Shown piece by piece: positions 40,298 to 51,295 of a stretch of 64,000 bases of DNA; position 1 is the first letter of the stretch; every line of letters starts with the position of its first letter. Position numbers and translations under genes: made by a program. This DNA is from Streptomyces sp. NBC_00523 (lineage in GTDB: Bacteria > Actinomycetota > Actinomycetes > Streptomycetales > Streptomycetaceae), in contig NZ_CP107836.1 in the NCBI RefSeq assembly GCF_036346615.1, positions 3,224,001-3,288,000 of the forward strand, written 5' to 3'. The notes beneath the pieces are model-generated. The model was given only the letters and a program-made list of their open reading frames with translations. It had not been told where the DNA came from and did no database searches.

Positions 40298-41634
40298 GGC
40301 GGCCCTCCCTGCGGACGGGCGTCCGCTGGAAGATCAGCATCGCGATCGCTGCGGTCGGCGCGCTGATCGCTATCGCGCTGAGCCTGGTGGTGCACAACGC
40401 GGCCCGCGTCTCGATGCTGGAGAACGCCCGCGAGGTGCAGCTGGAGCGGCTGACCTACGCGCAGCTGCTGTACGAGGCGAAGAAGACGAAGAAGGCCGAC
40501 CCCCGGTTCGGGGCGAAGCTCAACGACCCGACCATGCCGCAGAGCCTGCGCGAGGAGATCCGGCGCAACCGCCGCGCCACGCACGTGGACGACTCCGGCG
40601 GGGTGCCCGACGTCTGGGCAGCCGTGCCGGTGGGCAACGGGAACGTGCTGTCGCTGCACACCCGGTTCGCGGACCGCTCGACCACGATCATGGGCGACCT
40701 GGACCGGGCCCTGATCATCGGTTCGGTCTCGGTGGTCCTCGGCGGCTCCGCGCTGGGCGTGCTGATCGGAGGCCAGCTCTCGCGCCGGCTGCGCAAGGCG
40801 GCCGCGGCGGCGGGGAAGGTCGCCCAGGGCAACACGGACGTCCGGGTCAGGGACGCGGTCGGCGGGGTCGTGCGCGACGAGACGGACGAGCTGGCCGGTG
40901 CGGTGGACGCGCTGACCGACGCGCTGAACGGGCGGATCGAGGCGGAGCGCCGGGTCACCGCGGACATCGCGCACGAGCTGCGCACACCGGTGACCGGGCT
41001 GCTGACGGCGGCCGAGCTGCTGCCGCCGGGACGCCCGACGGAGCTGGTGCGCGACCGGGCCCAGGCGATGCGCACGCTGGTCGAGGACGTCCTCGAGGTG
41101 GCCCGGCTGGACAGCGCGTCGGAGCGGGCCGAGCTCCAGGAGATCGCGCTCGGCGAGTTCGTCAGCCGGCGGGTGGCGCTGCTGGACCCGGAGGTCCGGG
41201 TGCAGGTCGTCCACGACTCCTGGGTCAACACGGACCCGCGCCGCCTGGAGCGCATCCTCGGCAACCTGCTGGGCAACGCGGCGAAGCACGGGTCGACCCC
41301 GGTGCAGGTCACGGTCGAGGGCCGGGTGGTCCGGGTCCGCGACCACGGGCCCGGGTTCCCGGCGGCGCTGCTGCGGGAGGGGCCGAGCCGGTTCCGTACC
41401 GGGTCGACCGACCGGGCCGGGCACGGGCACGGACTCGGGCTGACGATCGCGGCGGGCCAGGCCCGGGTGCTCGGGGCCCGGCTGACCTTCCGGAACGCGG
41501 CGCCGGAGGGCGCGGCGGAGGGCAGCGGCGGGGCGGTCGCGGTGCTGTGGCTGCCGGAGCACGCGCCGACGGCCACGGGCAGCTATCCGATGCTCCAGTT
41601 CGCGGAGCAGCGCAGCCCGGAGCCGGGGAGCTGA
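40294..41634 (+). CDS. cseC: Sensor histidine kinase CseC
   Basis: The 446-residue sensor detects envelope damage. It has a membrane helix at about 12-34, an extracytoplasmic sensor of about 100 residues, a second helix at about 137-160, a HAMP region (LRKAAAAAGKVAQGNTDVRV), a dimerisation domain with phospho-His227 in DIAHELRTPVTG, and an ATPase domain with ILGNLLGNAAKH (N box), VRDHGPGFP (G1) and GHGHGLGL (G2). Start overlaps cseB by 4 bases. It is followed by a strong bidirectional hairpin. Confidence 0.95.
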   Translation: MRRPSLRTGVRWKISIAIAAVGALIAIALSLVVHNAARVSMLENAREVQLERLTYAQLLYEAKKTKKADPRFGAKLNDPTMPQSLREEIRRNRRATHVDDSGGVPDVWAAVPVGNGNVLSLHTRFADRSTTIMGDLDRALIIGSVSVVLGGSALGVLIGGQLSRRLRKAAAAAGKVAQGNTDVRVRDAVGGVVRDETDELAGAVDALTDALNGRIEAERRVTADIAHELRTPVTGLLTAAELLPPGRPTELVRDRAQAMRTLVEDVLEVARLDSASERAELQEIALGEFVSRRVALLDPEVRVQVVHDSWVNTDPRRLERILGNLLGNAAKHGSTPVQVTVEGRVVRVRDHGPGFPAALLREGPSRFRTGSTDRAGHGHGLGLTIAAGQARVLGARLTFRNAAPEGAAEGSGGAVAVLWLPEHAPTATGSYPMLQFAEQRSPEPGS

Positions 41635-41642
41635 TACGGGCG

Positions 41643-41673
41643 AGGGCCCCGGGACGCGTGGTCCCGGGGCCCT
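41643..41673. terminator. Bidirectional terminator between cseC and MFS
   Basis: A perfect 13-base stem (AGGGCCCCGGGAC with GTCCCGGGGCCCT) around a 5-base loop, followed by TTT on the plus strand. It lies between the convergent cseC and MFS exporter genes. Confidence 0.85.
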
Positions 41674-41692
41674 TTGCGTACAGCCGTGCCGG

Positions 41693-43276
41693 TCAGATCT
41701 CCGCGACCGCCGGGGCGGGCTTGGCCTCGGGGCCGGCGCCCCGCAGCGGGACCTCCTTGACGAACAGGGAGGCGACGACCGCGATCAGGCCGACGGAGGC
41801 GCCGACGAGGAACGCGACGTGGGTGCCGGACGACACCGCGAACTCGTACGCCTCGCGCACCGGCACCGGCAGCTTGGCCAGGCTCGCCGCGTCCAGCTGG
41901 GCGGAGCGCGCGGTGGCCGCGCCGCCGCCGTGGGCCGCCATCTCGTCCTGGACCTTGCCGGTGAACAGCGCGCCCATGATGGCGACGCCGAAGGAACTGC
42001 CGAGCGTACGGAACAGGGTGGTCGAGGAGGAGGCGACGCCCATGTCCTTCAGCTCGACGCTGTTCTGCGCGACGAGCATCGTGATCTGCATCAGGAAGCC
42101 CATGCCGGCGCCGAGCACCGCCATGTAGAGCCCGGAGGTGAAGCGGCTGGTCCCGGTGTCCATCTGTGCGAGCAGGAAGAGGCCGATGACCATGAGGATC
42201 GAGCCCACGATGGGGAAGATCTTGTACTTGCCGGTGCTGGTGGTGACCCGGCCCGCGATGAGCGAGACGACCATCATGGACAGCAGCATCGGCAGGAGCA
42301 GCAGCCCCGAGTTGGTCGCGGAGGCGTGCTGCACGGACTGCTGGTAGAGCGGCAGGAACAGCACCGCGCCGAACATCACGAACCCGGCCATGAAGCCGAC
42401 CACGGACATGAGCGTGAAGTTGCGGTTGCGGAAGATGTGGAGCGGGATCATCGGCTCGGCGGCCTTCGTCTCCACGAAGAGGAAGCCGGCCAGCGCGGCG
42501 ACGCCGATCGCGATGAGCTCCATGATGACCGCGGAGTTCCAGTCGTACTCGGAACCGCCCCAGGTGGTGACCAGCACGATCGCGGTGATGCCGATGGTGA
42601 GCAGTGCGGCGCCGAGGTAGTCGACGTTCCGCTTGGTGTGCTCCCGCTTGGGCAGGTGCAGGACCGCGGTGATCATGATCAGTGCGACGGCGCCGAGCGG
42701 CAGGTTGATGTAGAAGCTCCAGCGCCAGCCGAGGTGGTCGGTGATGGTGCCGCCGACCAGCGGTCCGCCGATCATGGCGATGGCCATCACGCCGGCCATC
42801 ATGCCCTGGTACTTGCCGCGCTCGCGGGGCGGCACGAGGTCGCCGATGATCGCCATGACGCCGACCATCAGACCGCCGGCGCCGAGGCCCTGGACGGCCC
42901 GGAAGCCGATGAGCTGGCCCATGTCCTGGGCCATGCCGCTGAGGACCGAGCCGATCAGGAAGATCACGATGGACGTGAGGAAAATGCCCTTGCGTCCGTA
43001 CATGTCGCCGAGCTTGCCCCAGATGGGCGTGGAGGCGGCGGTGGCCAGGGTGTAGGCCGTGACGACCCACGAGAGGTGTTCGAGACCGCCGAGGTCACCC
43101 ACGATCGTCGGCATCGCGGTGCCGACGATCAGGTTGTCGAGCATCGCGAGGAGCATGGCGATCATCAGGGCGAGCACCACCACCCGGACGCTGCGCTGCG
43201 GCGGAGCCGACGGCTCCGCCTTCGTGGCCGGTGGTCCGTCCGCCTTCCCGTCCGCCGTCTTGATCAGATCCGCCAT
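41693..43276 (-). CDS. DHA2-family multidrug efflux transporter (MFS)
   Basis: A 527-residue, 14-helix major facilitator of the EmrB/QacA group. After a polar N-terminus of about 30 residues the first helix is VVVLALMIAMLLAMLDNLIVGTAMPTI; WGKLGDMYGRKGIFL is motif A in loop 2-3 and GAGGLMVGVMAIIGDLVPPRERGKYQGMM is motif B/C. It probably exports hydrophobic drugs or antibiotics by proton antiport. GGGGAG lies 9 bases before the ATG at 43276. The divergent TetR gene and a giant inverted repeat lie upstream, a classical repressor-regulated efflux arrangement. Confidence 0.93.
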   Translation of the reverse strand: MADLIKTADGKADGPPATKAEPSAPPQRSVRVVVLALMIAMLLAMLDNLIVGTAMPTIVGDLGGLEHLSWVVTAYTLATAASTPIWGKLGDMYGRKGIFLTSIVIFLIGSVLSGMAQDMGQLIGFRAVQGLGAGGLMVGVMAIIGDLVPPRERGKYQGMMAGVMAIAMIGGPLVGGTITDHLGWRWSFYINLPLGAVALIMITAVLHLPKREHTKRNVDYLGAALLTIGITAIVLVTTWGGSEYDWNSAVIMELIAIGVAALAGFLFVETKAAEPMIPLHIFRNRNFTLMSVVGFMAGFVMFGAVLFLPLYQQSVQHASATNSGLLLLPMLLSMMVVSLIAGRVTTSTGKYKIFPIVGSILMVIGLFLLAQMDTGTSRFTSGLYMAVLGAGMGFLMQITMLVAQNSVELKDMGVASSSTTLFRTLGSSFGVAIMGALFTGKVQDEMAAHGGGAATARSAQLDAASLAKLPVPVREAYEFAVSSGTHVAFLVGASVGLIAVVASLFVKEVPLRGAGPEAKPAPAVAEI

Positions 43277-43311
43277 CTTCCCCAACTCCCCAGTCACCCT
43301 GCCACCGGGCC

Positions 43312-43382
43312 CTTACTTGCCGCCCGGCTAGTTGCTTACACTGGAGTAAAGTAGCCCCGTAACTAGCCGGGCGTCAAGTAAG
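43312..43382. promoter_or_regulatory. Long inverted repeat, probable TetR operator region
   Basis: Arms of 22 bases (43312-43333 and 43361-43382) are complementary except for one position and flank a 27-base centre. Each arm contains the half-site GGCTAGTT/AACTAGCC. The centre has a smaller repeat, TTAC-N6-GTAA (43336-43349). The region separates the divergent MFS and TetR genes and carries both promoters, so it probably holds several repressor sites. Confidence 0.82.
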
Positions 43383-43402
43383 TTTCATTGGGGAGAGCAA
43401 TC

Positions 43403-43987
43403 ATGGGCAGCACGCCGCAGCCGCGCCGGGGCAACACGCGCCAGCGCATCCAGGACGTCGCCCTGGAGCTCTTCGCCGAGCAGGGGTACGAGAAGACCTC
43501 GCTGCGGGAGATCGCCGAGAAGCTGGACGTCACCAAGGCGGCGCTCTACTACCACTTCAAGACGAAGGAAGACATCCTCGTCAGCATCTTCGAGGACCTG
43601 AACCGGCCGGTGGAGGAGCTGATCGCCTGGGGCGAGACGCAGCCGCGCACCCTGGAGACCAAGACGGAGCTGCTCCGCCGCTACAGCGACGCGATGGCCG
43701 ACGCCGCCCCGCTGTTCCGCTTCATGCAGGAGAACCAGGCGACGGTACGCGATCTGAGCATCGGCGACACGATCAAGCACCGGGTCCTGGGCCTGGTCGA
43801 CCTGATCAAGGAACCGGACGCCCCGCTCACCGACCAGGTGCGGTGCTTCAGCGCGCTCTTCACGCTGCACGCCGGGATGCTCGCGCTGAGGGACGTCGAA
43901 GGCGACCCCGAGGAGAAGCGCAAGGCCGCTCTCGAGGTCGCCGTCGAGCTGGTCACCCGGGCCCACGAACCGGAAACCCCCCGGTAG
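43403..43987 (+). CDS. TetR-family repressor of the divergent MFS exporter
   Basis: A 194-residue TetR regulator. The helix-turn-helix domain spans about residues 9-55 (TRQRIQDVALELFAEQGYEKTSLREIAEKLDVTKAALYYHF, here quoted in two overlapping halves by position) and the C-terminal domain binds the inducer. GGGGAG (43390-43395) is 7 bases before the ATG at 43403. It probably represses both itself and the MFS gene through the long inverted repeat between them and is released by the exporter's substrate. The inducer is unknown. Confidence 0.9.
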   Translation: MGSTPQPRRGNTRQRIQDVALELFAEQGYEKTSLREIAEKLDVTKAALYYHFKTKEDILVSIFEDLNRPVEELIAWGETQPRTLETKTELLRRYSDAMADAAPLFRFMQENQATVRDLSIGDTIKHRVLGLVDLIKEPDAPLTDQVRCFSALFTLHAGMLALRDVEGDPEEKRKAALEVAVELVTRAHEPETPR

Positions 43988-44005
43988 CCCTGCTCGGGAG
44001 CAGGG
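43988..44005. terminator. Short hairpin between TetR and M23 genes
   Basis: CCCTGCTC (43988-43995) pairs with GAGCAGGG (43998-44005) right after the TetR stop. It lies between two convergent genes. There is no U-tract; a role as terminator is tentative. Confidence 0.45.
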
Positions 44006-44032
44006 GCCGGGGGGCCGGGGGCACAGGGCGGA

Positions 44033-44758
44033 TCAGACGTTGATGCCGTGCTTGTGCAGGAAGTTGACCGGGTTGACCGCCGAACCGTAGTTCGGGGTGG
44101 TCCGGATCTCGAAGTGCAGGTGCGGGCCGCTGGAGTTGCCGGTGTTGCCGGACAGGGCGATCTTCTCGCCCTTCTTCACGTGCTGGCCGATGTGCACGTC
44201 GATCTTGGACAGGTGCGCGTACTGGGAGTACGTGCCGTTGCCGTGCGAGATCACGATGGCGTTGCCGTACGCGGGGCCGTCGCCGCCGCCGTTCGGGCCG
44301 GCCTTCACGATCGTGCCGCTGTGGGCGGCCTCGACCTTGGTGCCGATCGGCACGGCGAAGTCCTGGCCGGAGTGCTTGTGCGCCCAGCGGCTGCCGTCGT
44401 TGCCGAAGCTCGCGCTCAGCTCGTACTTGCTGACCGGGGTCTCCCACGGAAGCTTGGCGATGGCCTTCTTCTTGGCCGCGGCCTTCTTCTTCGCGGCTTC
44501 CTTCTTCTTCGCCGCGTCGGCCTTCTTCTCGGCCGCGTGCTTGGCCGCGGCCTTGCCCTGCGCGGTCGCCTGCTGGGCGACCGAGTCGGCGGTGGCCGAG
44601 GAGGCCAGGGCGGGGGCCTGGGGGGCGTCCGCAGTGCCGGCCGCGAACGCAGCACCCGCACCGAGAACCATCGATGTCCCCAGACCGGCTGCCACCACGG
44701 CGCCACGCATACGGGACACGGACGGGCGGCGGGACTGGAACGTAACGCGCTTCGACAT
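44033..44758 (-). CDS. Secreted M23-family peptidoglycan endopeptidase
   Basis: A 241-residue cell-wall endopeptidase of the LytM type. A signal peptide spans about residues 1-40 (MRGAVVAAGLGTSMVLGAGAAFAA). An Ala/Lys-rich coiled stretch (about 66-102) follows, then the M23 domain (about 105-235). Zinc ligands are His129 and Asp133 in HSGQD and His near 218-220 in SGPHLHFEIR. GGAGG lies 10 bases upstream of the ATG. The gene likely hydrolyses peptide cross-links for growth or sporulation; proximity to the SigE operon fits a cell-wall role. A longer frame extends further upstream but lacks a signal peptide. Confidence 0.92.
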   Translation of the reverse strand: MSKRVTFQSRRPSVSRMRGAVVAAGLGTSMVLGAGAAFAAGTADAPQAPALASSATADSVAQQATAQGKAAAKHAAEKKADAAKKKEAAKKKAAAKKKAIAKLPWETPVSKYELSASFGNDGSRWAHKHSGQDFAVPIGTKVEAAHSGTIVKAGPNGGGDGPAYGNAIVISHGNGTYSQYAHLSKIDVHIGQHVKKGEKIALSGNTGNSSGPHLHFEIRTTPNYGSAVNPVNFLHKHGINV

Positions 44759-45175
44759 AAGCGGAAATCCTCCGGAGATGACTGGACCCGGCGGCGTGCC
44801 GGGCTGGCCATACCTTGGTAACCCGCACCCCCGCCGGTGCTCAAACACCCCATCTACGATCAAAAGCCGTAGAAAGCGCCCCGGGAATTCGCCCGGCGAA
44901 CCCCCGCCCGGCCCCCTCCGGAAGACCTTCGGAAGTCCTCCCCGGAACAGGTTTAGGCCCAGTTCCAAACCACCCCAAACGGACATACGCCCTCTGTACG
45001 GGCATACGCCCCCGCATACGCCGAGGGCCCGTCCGCCGCAGGGCCGAAAGGCCCCCGACGGATCGGGCCCGTTACTCCTAACGCGGCTAGTAGGCCTCGA
45101 ATGGCCTGTGCGCCTTGTCACCGGCGGTGGGACCGAAGGCCGTCCGTTTCGGGACCTTCGGCCCGGTGCCGATCG
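44759..45175 (-). promoter_or_regulatory. Upstream region of the M23 gene
   Basis: This 417-base gap has no gene. TCTACG-N9-CGTAGA (44853-44873) is an inverted repeat near the expected promoter. Further upstream, CATACGCC occurs three times (44984, 45003, 45015), a possible regulator cluster. A hairpin with arms CCGAAGG (45133-45139) and CCTTCGG (45055-45061 shifted by 100, that is 45155-45161) lies just past the propeller-protein stop and may terminate it. I looked for the ydaO c-di-AMP riboswitch signature and did not find it. Confidence 0.45.
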
Positions 45176-46399
45176 CTAGGCGACGGGCAGCGCGGTCACC
45201 TTCTTGGCGTGCACGGCGACCACGTGCTTGGCGCCCGCGGCCAGGTACCAGCGGTCGATGTCGCCGGAGCCGTCGTTGTACGTCCAGAGCAGCTTGCCGT
45301 CGGCCGGGTCGAAGGCGTGGATGCCGCCGTTCTTGTCGAACGTGGTCGCCCCGTAGAGGACGCCGCCCACCTTGGCGAACTGCCAGGGGGCGTCGATGTC
45401 CAGGCTCTCCGGGTTGTGCCAGTGCCGCTTTCCGGTCGCCGGATCGGCCGCCCACAGGCCGTGCACGGTGTCCGAGGCGTAGAGGACGCCGTCCAGAACG
45501 GCCGGGTCGTTGAACCGGCTGTACTTCTCGGTCGCGAAGGACCAGCGCTCGGCGCCCGTCTCCAGGTCGAAGGCGCGCAGCTGCTCGCCGGTCGCGATGA
45601 TGACCAGGCCCTCGTGGACCTCGAAACCGCGGTTGCTGCTGCGGCCGATCTTCTTCGTCCAGACCTGGTGGCCGGTCGCGGTGTCGCGGACCGTGAGGTT
45701 CTCGCGGAAGTCGGTGTAGACGAGGCGCCTGCCGGAGACCCGCGCGGTGAGGCCGTTGGCCTCGGTGCCGTGGTCGCGCTGCTCGCGCCAGACGACCTTG
45801 CCCGAGGAGGTGTCGATGGCGGCGATCACGTTGTCCGGGGTGCGGAAGTCCTTGTCCAGGATCCCGGCGACGACGTAGACGTGGTCGGCGTCGGCGGCGA
45901 TGACCCGGGGCTGCGCGTACTCCTTGTCGCCGAGGCGGCTGCGCCAGGTGTCCTTGCCGGTCTTGGGGTCGAGCCCGATGATGTTGCCGTCGTAGTGGGC
46001 GCTGGCCAGGTAGAGCGTCCCGTCGCCGAGCAGCATGCTCGCGCCCGGGGTGGTCACCTCGGCGCGCGACCAGATCTCCTTGCCGGTGGTCAGGTCGCGG
46101 GCCACCAGCGGGTCACCGGAGACCAGCACCACGTTGTCGACCACGGCGACCGCGGATATCCAGGCCAGACCGTCGTACGTGGTGGTGTGCTGCCAGGCCG
46201 GCTTCGGCTTCCCGCCCGGCGCGGGGGCGTCGCCCCCGGGCTTCGCGGACTCCCCCGGCTTCGGCGAACCGGAGCCGCCGCCCTCGGCCGGCTCCTCGAC
46301 CGGGCCGCAGGCCGCGGTCCCGGCGCCCAGCAGGGCCAGCCCCGCCCCGGCTCCGGCCAGCTTGATCATCCGCCTGCGCGACACTTCGCCTCTGCCCAT
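45176..46399 (-). CDS. PQQ-binding-like beta-propeller lipoprotein
   Basis: A 407-residue protein with twin-arginine-like signal (SRRRMIKLAGAGAGLALLG), a lipobox ending GTAAC with Cys31, a Gly/Pro-rich linker, then about seven PQQ/YWTD-like beta-propeller blades (for example DLTTGKEIWSRAEV, DPKTGKDTWRSRLG, DTATGHQVWTKKIG, DLETGAERWSFATE, DPATGKRHWHNPES, DPADGKLLWTYNDG). No PQQ enzyme active site is evident, so it is probably a binding or scaffold protein outside the membrane. The ATG at 46399 is 11 bases after GAGGGGG; ATG 46423 is an alternative. Confidence 0.88.
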   Translation of the reverse strand: MGRGEVSRRRMIKLAGAGAGLALLGAGTAACGPVEEPAEGGGSGSPKPGESAKPGGDAPAPGGKPKPAWQHTTTYDGLAWISAVAVVDNVVLVSGDPLVARDLTTGKEIWSRAEVTTPGASMLLGDGTLYLASAHYDGNIIGLDPKTGKDTWRSRLGDKEYAQPRVIAADADHVYVVAGILDKDFRTPDNVIAAIDTSSGKVVWREQRDHGTEANGLTARVSGRRLVYTDFRENLTVRDTATGHQVWTKKIGRSSNRGFEVHEGLVIIATGEQLRAFDLETGAERWSFATEKYSRFNDPAVLDGVLYASDTVHGLWAADPATGKRHWHNPESLDIDAPWQFAKVGGVLYGATTFDKNGGIHAFDPADGKLLWTYNDGSGDIDRWYLAAGAKHVVAVHAKKVTALPVA

Positions 46400-46581
46400 G
46401 GCGTGCCCGTCCCCCTCGTTCATCTACGTGATCCAGGGCTCCCGATTCGCAATCGAAAAGCCCCGCCCGGGCCGATCGCCCGAAGCGGGGCCAGATTAAC
46501 CAGCGGTTTTCGCTCCACGCGCGTAGCGAACGCGACCGGAACGTTCCTGTGACGCCGCTGTCACCGTGTCCGCGACGCGAA

Positions 46582-46625
46582 AAGGGGCGGCCCCGGCCGG
46601 TCGAAACCGGTCGGGGCCGCCCCTT
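46582..46625 (-). terminator. clpC terminator
   Basis: A 20-base stem with one G-U pair (46582-46601 with 46606-46625) and a CGAA loop follows clpC by about 45 bases. On the minus strand it is followed by UUUU. Confidence 0.85.
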
Positions 46626-46670
46626 CGGGACGCTCGGACGCTACTGCCGGAAGGGGGCAGAAGGCGCCTG

Positions 46671-49196
<2,526 letters not shown>

Positions 49197-49638
49197 CGTT
49201 AATCGCTCCTCAGAGCGGTCAGGCAGTAAGGGGTCGGTCCCCTCCCTGTCCTTCCGCAGCTTAGTCCCGCAAGCGGGGACCGCTCATTTCAACTGCCGAC
49301 ACCCGGCCCTGCTTCCCGGGGGGATCGCCCGCCCCGAACGCCGACAACTGCTCCAACCCGATGGTGCGAGACGATGTTCCCGCAGGCCAGGCCAATACCC
49401 CAGTCGCCAGTACGCCGATGGCGAACGTGAGACGTGCATGGCTTGCGTGTCGCCCCTCCCCACTAGGGATGTCTTACCCGCAATTACAGACAGTCCATGC
49501 GGCGTACGCGGGTTCCCTCCGCTACGGGCGAACATCTTCGTACTCCTGAATGCGCCCGTACGCCCCCAACCCGGACACCCTACGCGGTCGTGCGTACGCG
49601 CTACGTAACCTGGTGGGCCGGTCGGGGGTTGTTCCGTC
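49197..49638. promoter_or_regulatory. Divergent upstream region of clpC
   Basis: About 440 bases with no gene. Read on the minus strand, GTTCGCCCGTAGCGG (49519-49533) resembles the ClgR operator consensus GTTCGCY-N5-GCG (here with N4). ClgR activates clpC in other actinobacteria. The distance to the start is about 325 bases, longer than typical, so it may serve a distant promoter. I see no other regulatory signal. Confidence 0.4.
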
Positions 49639-50259
49639 ATGACCCTCACCGTCCCGCCGCCCCGCGTCCCGCCCGCCGTCGAGCTGGGCGGTGACGCCCG
49701 GGGCGAGCCGGGGGACGGCTGGGCCGGCTGGTACGAGCGGGAGTTGGGCTGGGCCACCGCGGGCGGTGCGCCGGTGCGGCTGCTGACCGGGCTGCGGTTC
49801 GACGTGCTCGTCGTCCCTGCCGTGGCCGGACACGCGGCGCTGCGGCGGGTGGGCCCGACGGGGCCGGTGGCGCTCATGGGGCTGCGGATGAGCCTGCTGG
49901 TGGCGCCGGGAAGCGCGGAGGAGTTGCCGGGGCTGCTCGACTGGCTGGAGTGGGGCGGGGTCGCGCTGTCGCTGACCGGTCTGGGCGCGGGCGGGCGGAT
50001 CACCGCTCCGCCGCCGCCGGGGCGTCCGGCGGAGCCGGGGGCCGCCTCCTGGCTGCGGCCCCCCAGGCCGTCACGGGAACTGGACGAAGCGCCGGTGCTC
50101 CCGGCATTCTCCGGCTTCGGGAGCAGGCACAGCGATGCTCCCGACCTCGTCCGTCTCGTGGACGCCGTGGCGACGGAATGCCACCGGGCCCGACTGGCAC
50201 GTGCCCGGGCCGGCTTGTTCCACGATGAGCCCGTGGCTCAGCCGTTGGCCTTCTCGTAA
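49639..50259 (+). CDS. Conserved Streptomyces hypothetical (SCO3374-like)
   Basis: A 206-residue protein without clear domain signatures. Notable segments are a Pro-rich N-terminus (MTLTVPPPRVPPAVELGG), a core (RLLTGLRFDVLVVPAVAGHAALRRV, about 47-71; the quoted pieces are split by position), a helical segment LPGLLDWLEWGG, and a C-terminal SRHSDAPDLVRLVDAVATECHRARLARAR. The core pattern loosely recalls bifunctional DNA primase/polymerase N-terminal domains (VVVPxVxG), but catalytic residues are not evident. It sits between clpC and lsr2 and overlaps lsr2 by 22 bases at the 3' ends (convergent). Confidence 0.75.
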   Translation: MTLTVPPPRVPPAVELGGDARGEPGDGWAGWYERELGWATAGGAPVRLLTGLRFDVLVVPAVAGHAALRRVGPTGPVALMGLRMSLLVAPGSAEELPGLLDWLEWGGVALSLTGLGAGGRITAPPPPGRPAEPGAASWLRPPRPSRELDEAPVLPAFSGFGSRHSDAPDLVRLVDAVATECHRARLARARAGLFHDEPVAQPLAFS

Positions 50260-50573
50260 GCCTCGCGGATCTCGGCGGGGACGCGGCCGCGGTCATTCAC
50301 ATTGTGGCCGTTCTCGCGGGCCCACTTACGGATCTCGGCGGTGTCCTTGTTGCCACCGGAGACGGCGCGGCCCTTGCCACGTCCCGACGCCGCACGGCCA
50401 CCGGTACGCCGGCCGTTCTTCGCGTAGGGCTCGAGAAGGGAACGCAGCTTGTCCGCGTTGCTGGTGGTGAGGTCGATCTCGTACGTCTTGCCATCCAGCG
50501 CGAACGTCACCGTCTCGTCCGCCTCGCCACCGTCGAGGTCGTCAACAAGAAGGACCTGAACCTTCTGTGCCAC
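50238..50573 (-). CDS. lsr2: Nucleoid-associated xenogeneic silencer Lsr2
   Basis: A 111-residue H-NS-like protein that binds AT-rich DNA and silences foreign and antibiotic gene clusters. The N-terminal oligomerisation domain is beta-rich (QKVQVLLVDDLDGGEADETVT, about residues 3-23, pieces split), and the C-terminal DNA-binding domain ends with DRGRVPAEIREAYEKANG, including the AT-hook-like RGR. GTG 50573 follows AAGGA with good spacing; the preceding Met codons are not needed. Its 3' end overlaps the upstream convergent gene by 22 bases. Confidence 0.93.
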   Translation of the reverse strand: MAQKVQVLLVDDLDGGEADETVTFALDGKTYEIDLTTSNADKLRSLLEPYAKNGRRTGGRAASGRGKGRAVSGGNKDTAEIRKWARENGHNVNDRGRVPAEIREAYEKANG

Positions 50574-50728
50574 CGGATTTCCTTTCATCGAAAATGGAGT
50601 ACGCGGAAAGGAAACCGCTTTTCCCCGGAAAACACAAACCCCCGGGAGAGGTTCAGCAGCTCAAGGAGACGGGAAACATGCGCGATTCGGACATAGGGGC
50701 TCGGCCCCCTCTTCCGGTCTTCGCGCGG

Positions 50729-51286
50729 TCACAGGTGCAGAAGCATCCGGCTGTTGCCCAAGGTGTTCGGCTTCACTCGTTCGAGACCGAGGAACTCCGC
50801 GACTCCCTCGTCATAGGAACGCAGCAGCTCGCTGTAGACATCTCCGTCGACGGGCGTCTCTCCGATCTCCACGAAGCCGTGCTTCGCGAAGAAGTCGACT
50901 TCGAAGGTGAGACAGAAAACCCGCCGGACGCCCAGCCAGCGGGCGGTCCGCAGCAGCTTGTCGAGGACCTGGTGGCCCACTCCGGCGCCCTTGAGGCCGT
51001 GGTCGACGGCGAGCGTGCGTACTTCGGCGAGGTCTTCCCACATGACGTGCAGCGCACCGCAGCCGACGACCGAGGCGTCCTCGTCGCGTTCGGCGATCCA
51101 GAACTCCTGGATGTCCTCGTAAAGCGTCACCGTGGCTTTGTCGAGGAGGATGCCTTCCTGTACGTAGCCGTCGAGGAGACGGCGGACGGCGGGCACATCG
51201 CTCGTCCGTGCACGCCGGACGGTGATGGCCACGTTTATAACCGACGGTTCGGTCCGGTAATCGGTTTGCGGAAGCTCTGAGGACAT
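50729..51286 (-). CDS. Short-form N-acetylglutamate synthase-like GNAT acetyltransferase
   Basis: A 185-residue protein of the GNAT fold. The acetyl-CoA loop is GLKGAGVGHQVLDKLL (about 98-113; R/QxxGxG type). It resembles the short mycobacterial N-acetylglutamate synthase (Rv2747 type) that catalyses the first step of arginine synthesis. ATG 51286 has TAGCGT at 51293-51298, 6 bases before it, and no Shine-Dalgarno, so it may be leaderless, but the BlaI gene ends only 9 bases upstream and readthrough is possible. The enzymatic assignment needs assay. Confidence 0.75.
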   Translation of the reverse strand: MSSELPQTDYRTEPSVINVAITVRRARTSDVPAVRRLLDGYVQEGILLDKATVTLYEDIQEFWIAERDEDASVVGCGALHVMWEDLAEVRTLAVDHGLKGAGVGHQVLDKLLRTARWLGVRRVFCLTFEVDFFAKHGFVEIGETPVDGDVYSELLRSYDEGVAEFLGLERVKPNTLGNSRMLLHL

Positions 51287-51295
51287 ACGCAGACG

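Noticed and set aside
44759..45121. Longer N-terminus for the M23 peptidase, and a ydaO c-di-AMP riboswitch in its leader
   Set aside because: The extension removes the signal peptide from the N-terminus. The ydaO core blocks (such as GAACCCGUCAGCUAA) were sought in the leader and not found.
49639..50259. DNA primase/polymerase function for the SCO3374-like gene
   Set aside because: The resemblance is limited to a short hydrophobic pattern, and catalytic residues are not evident, so I left the function open.
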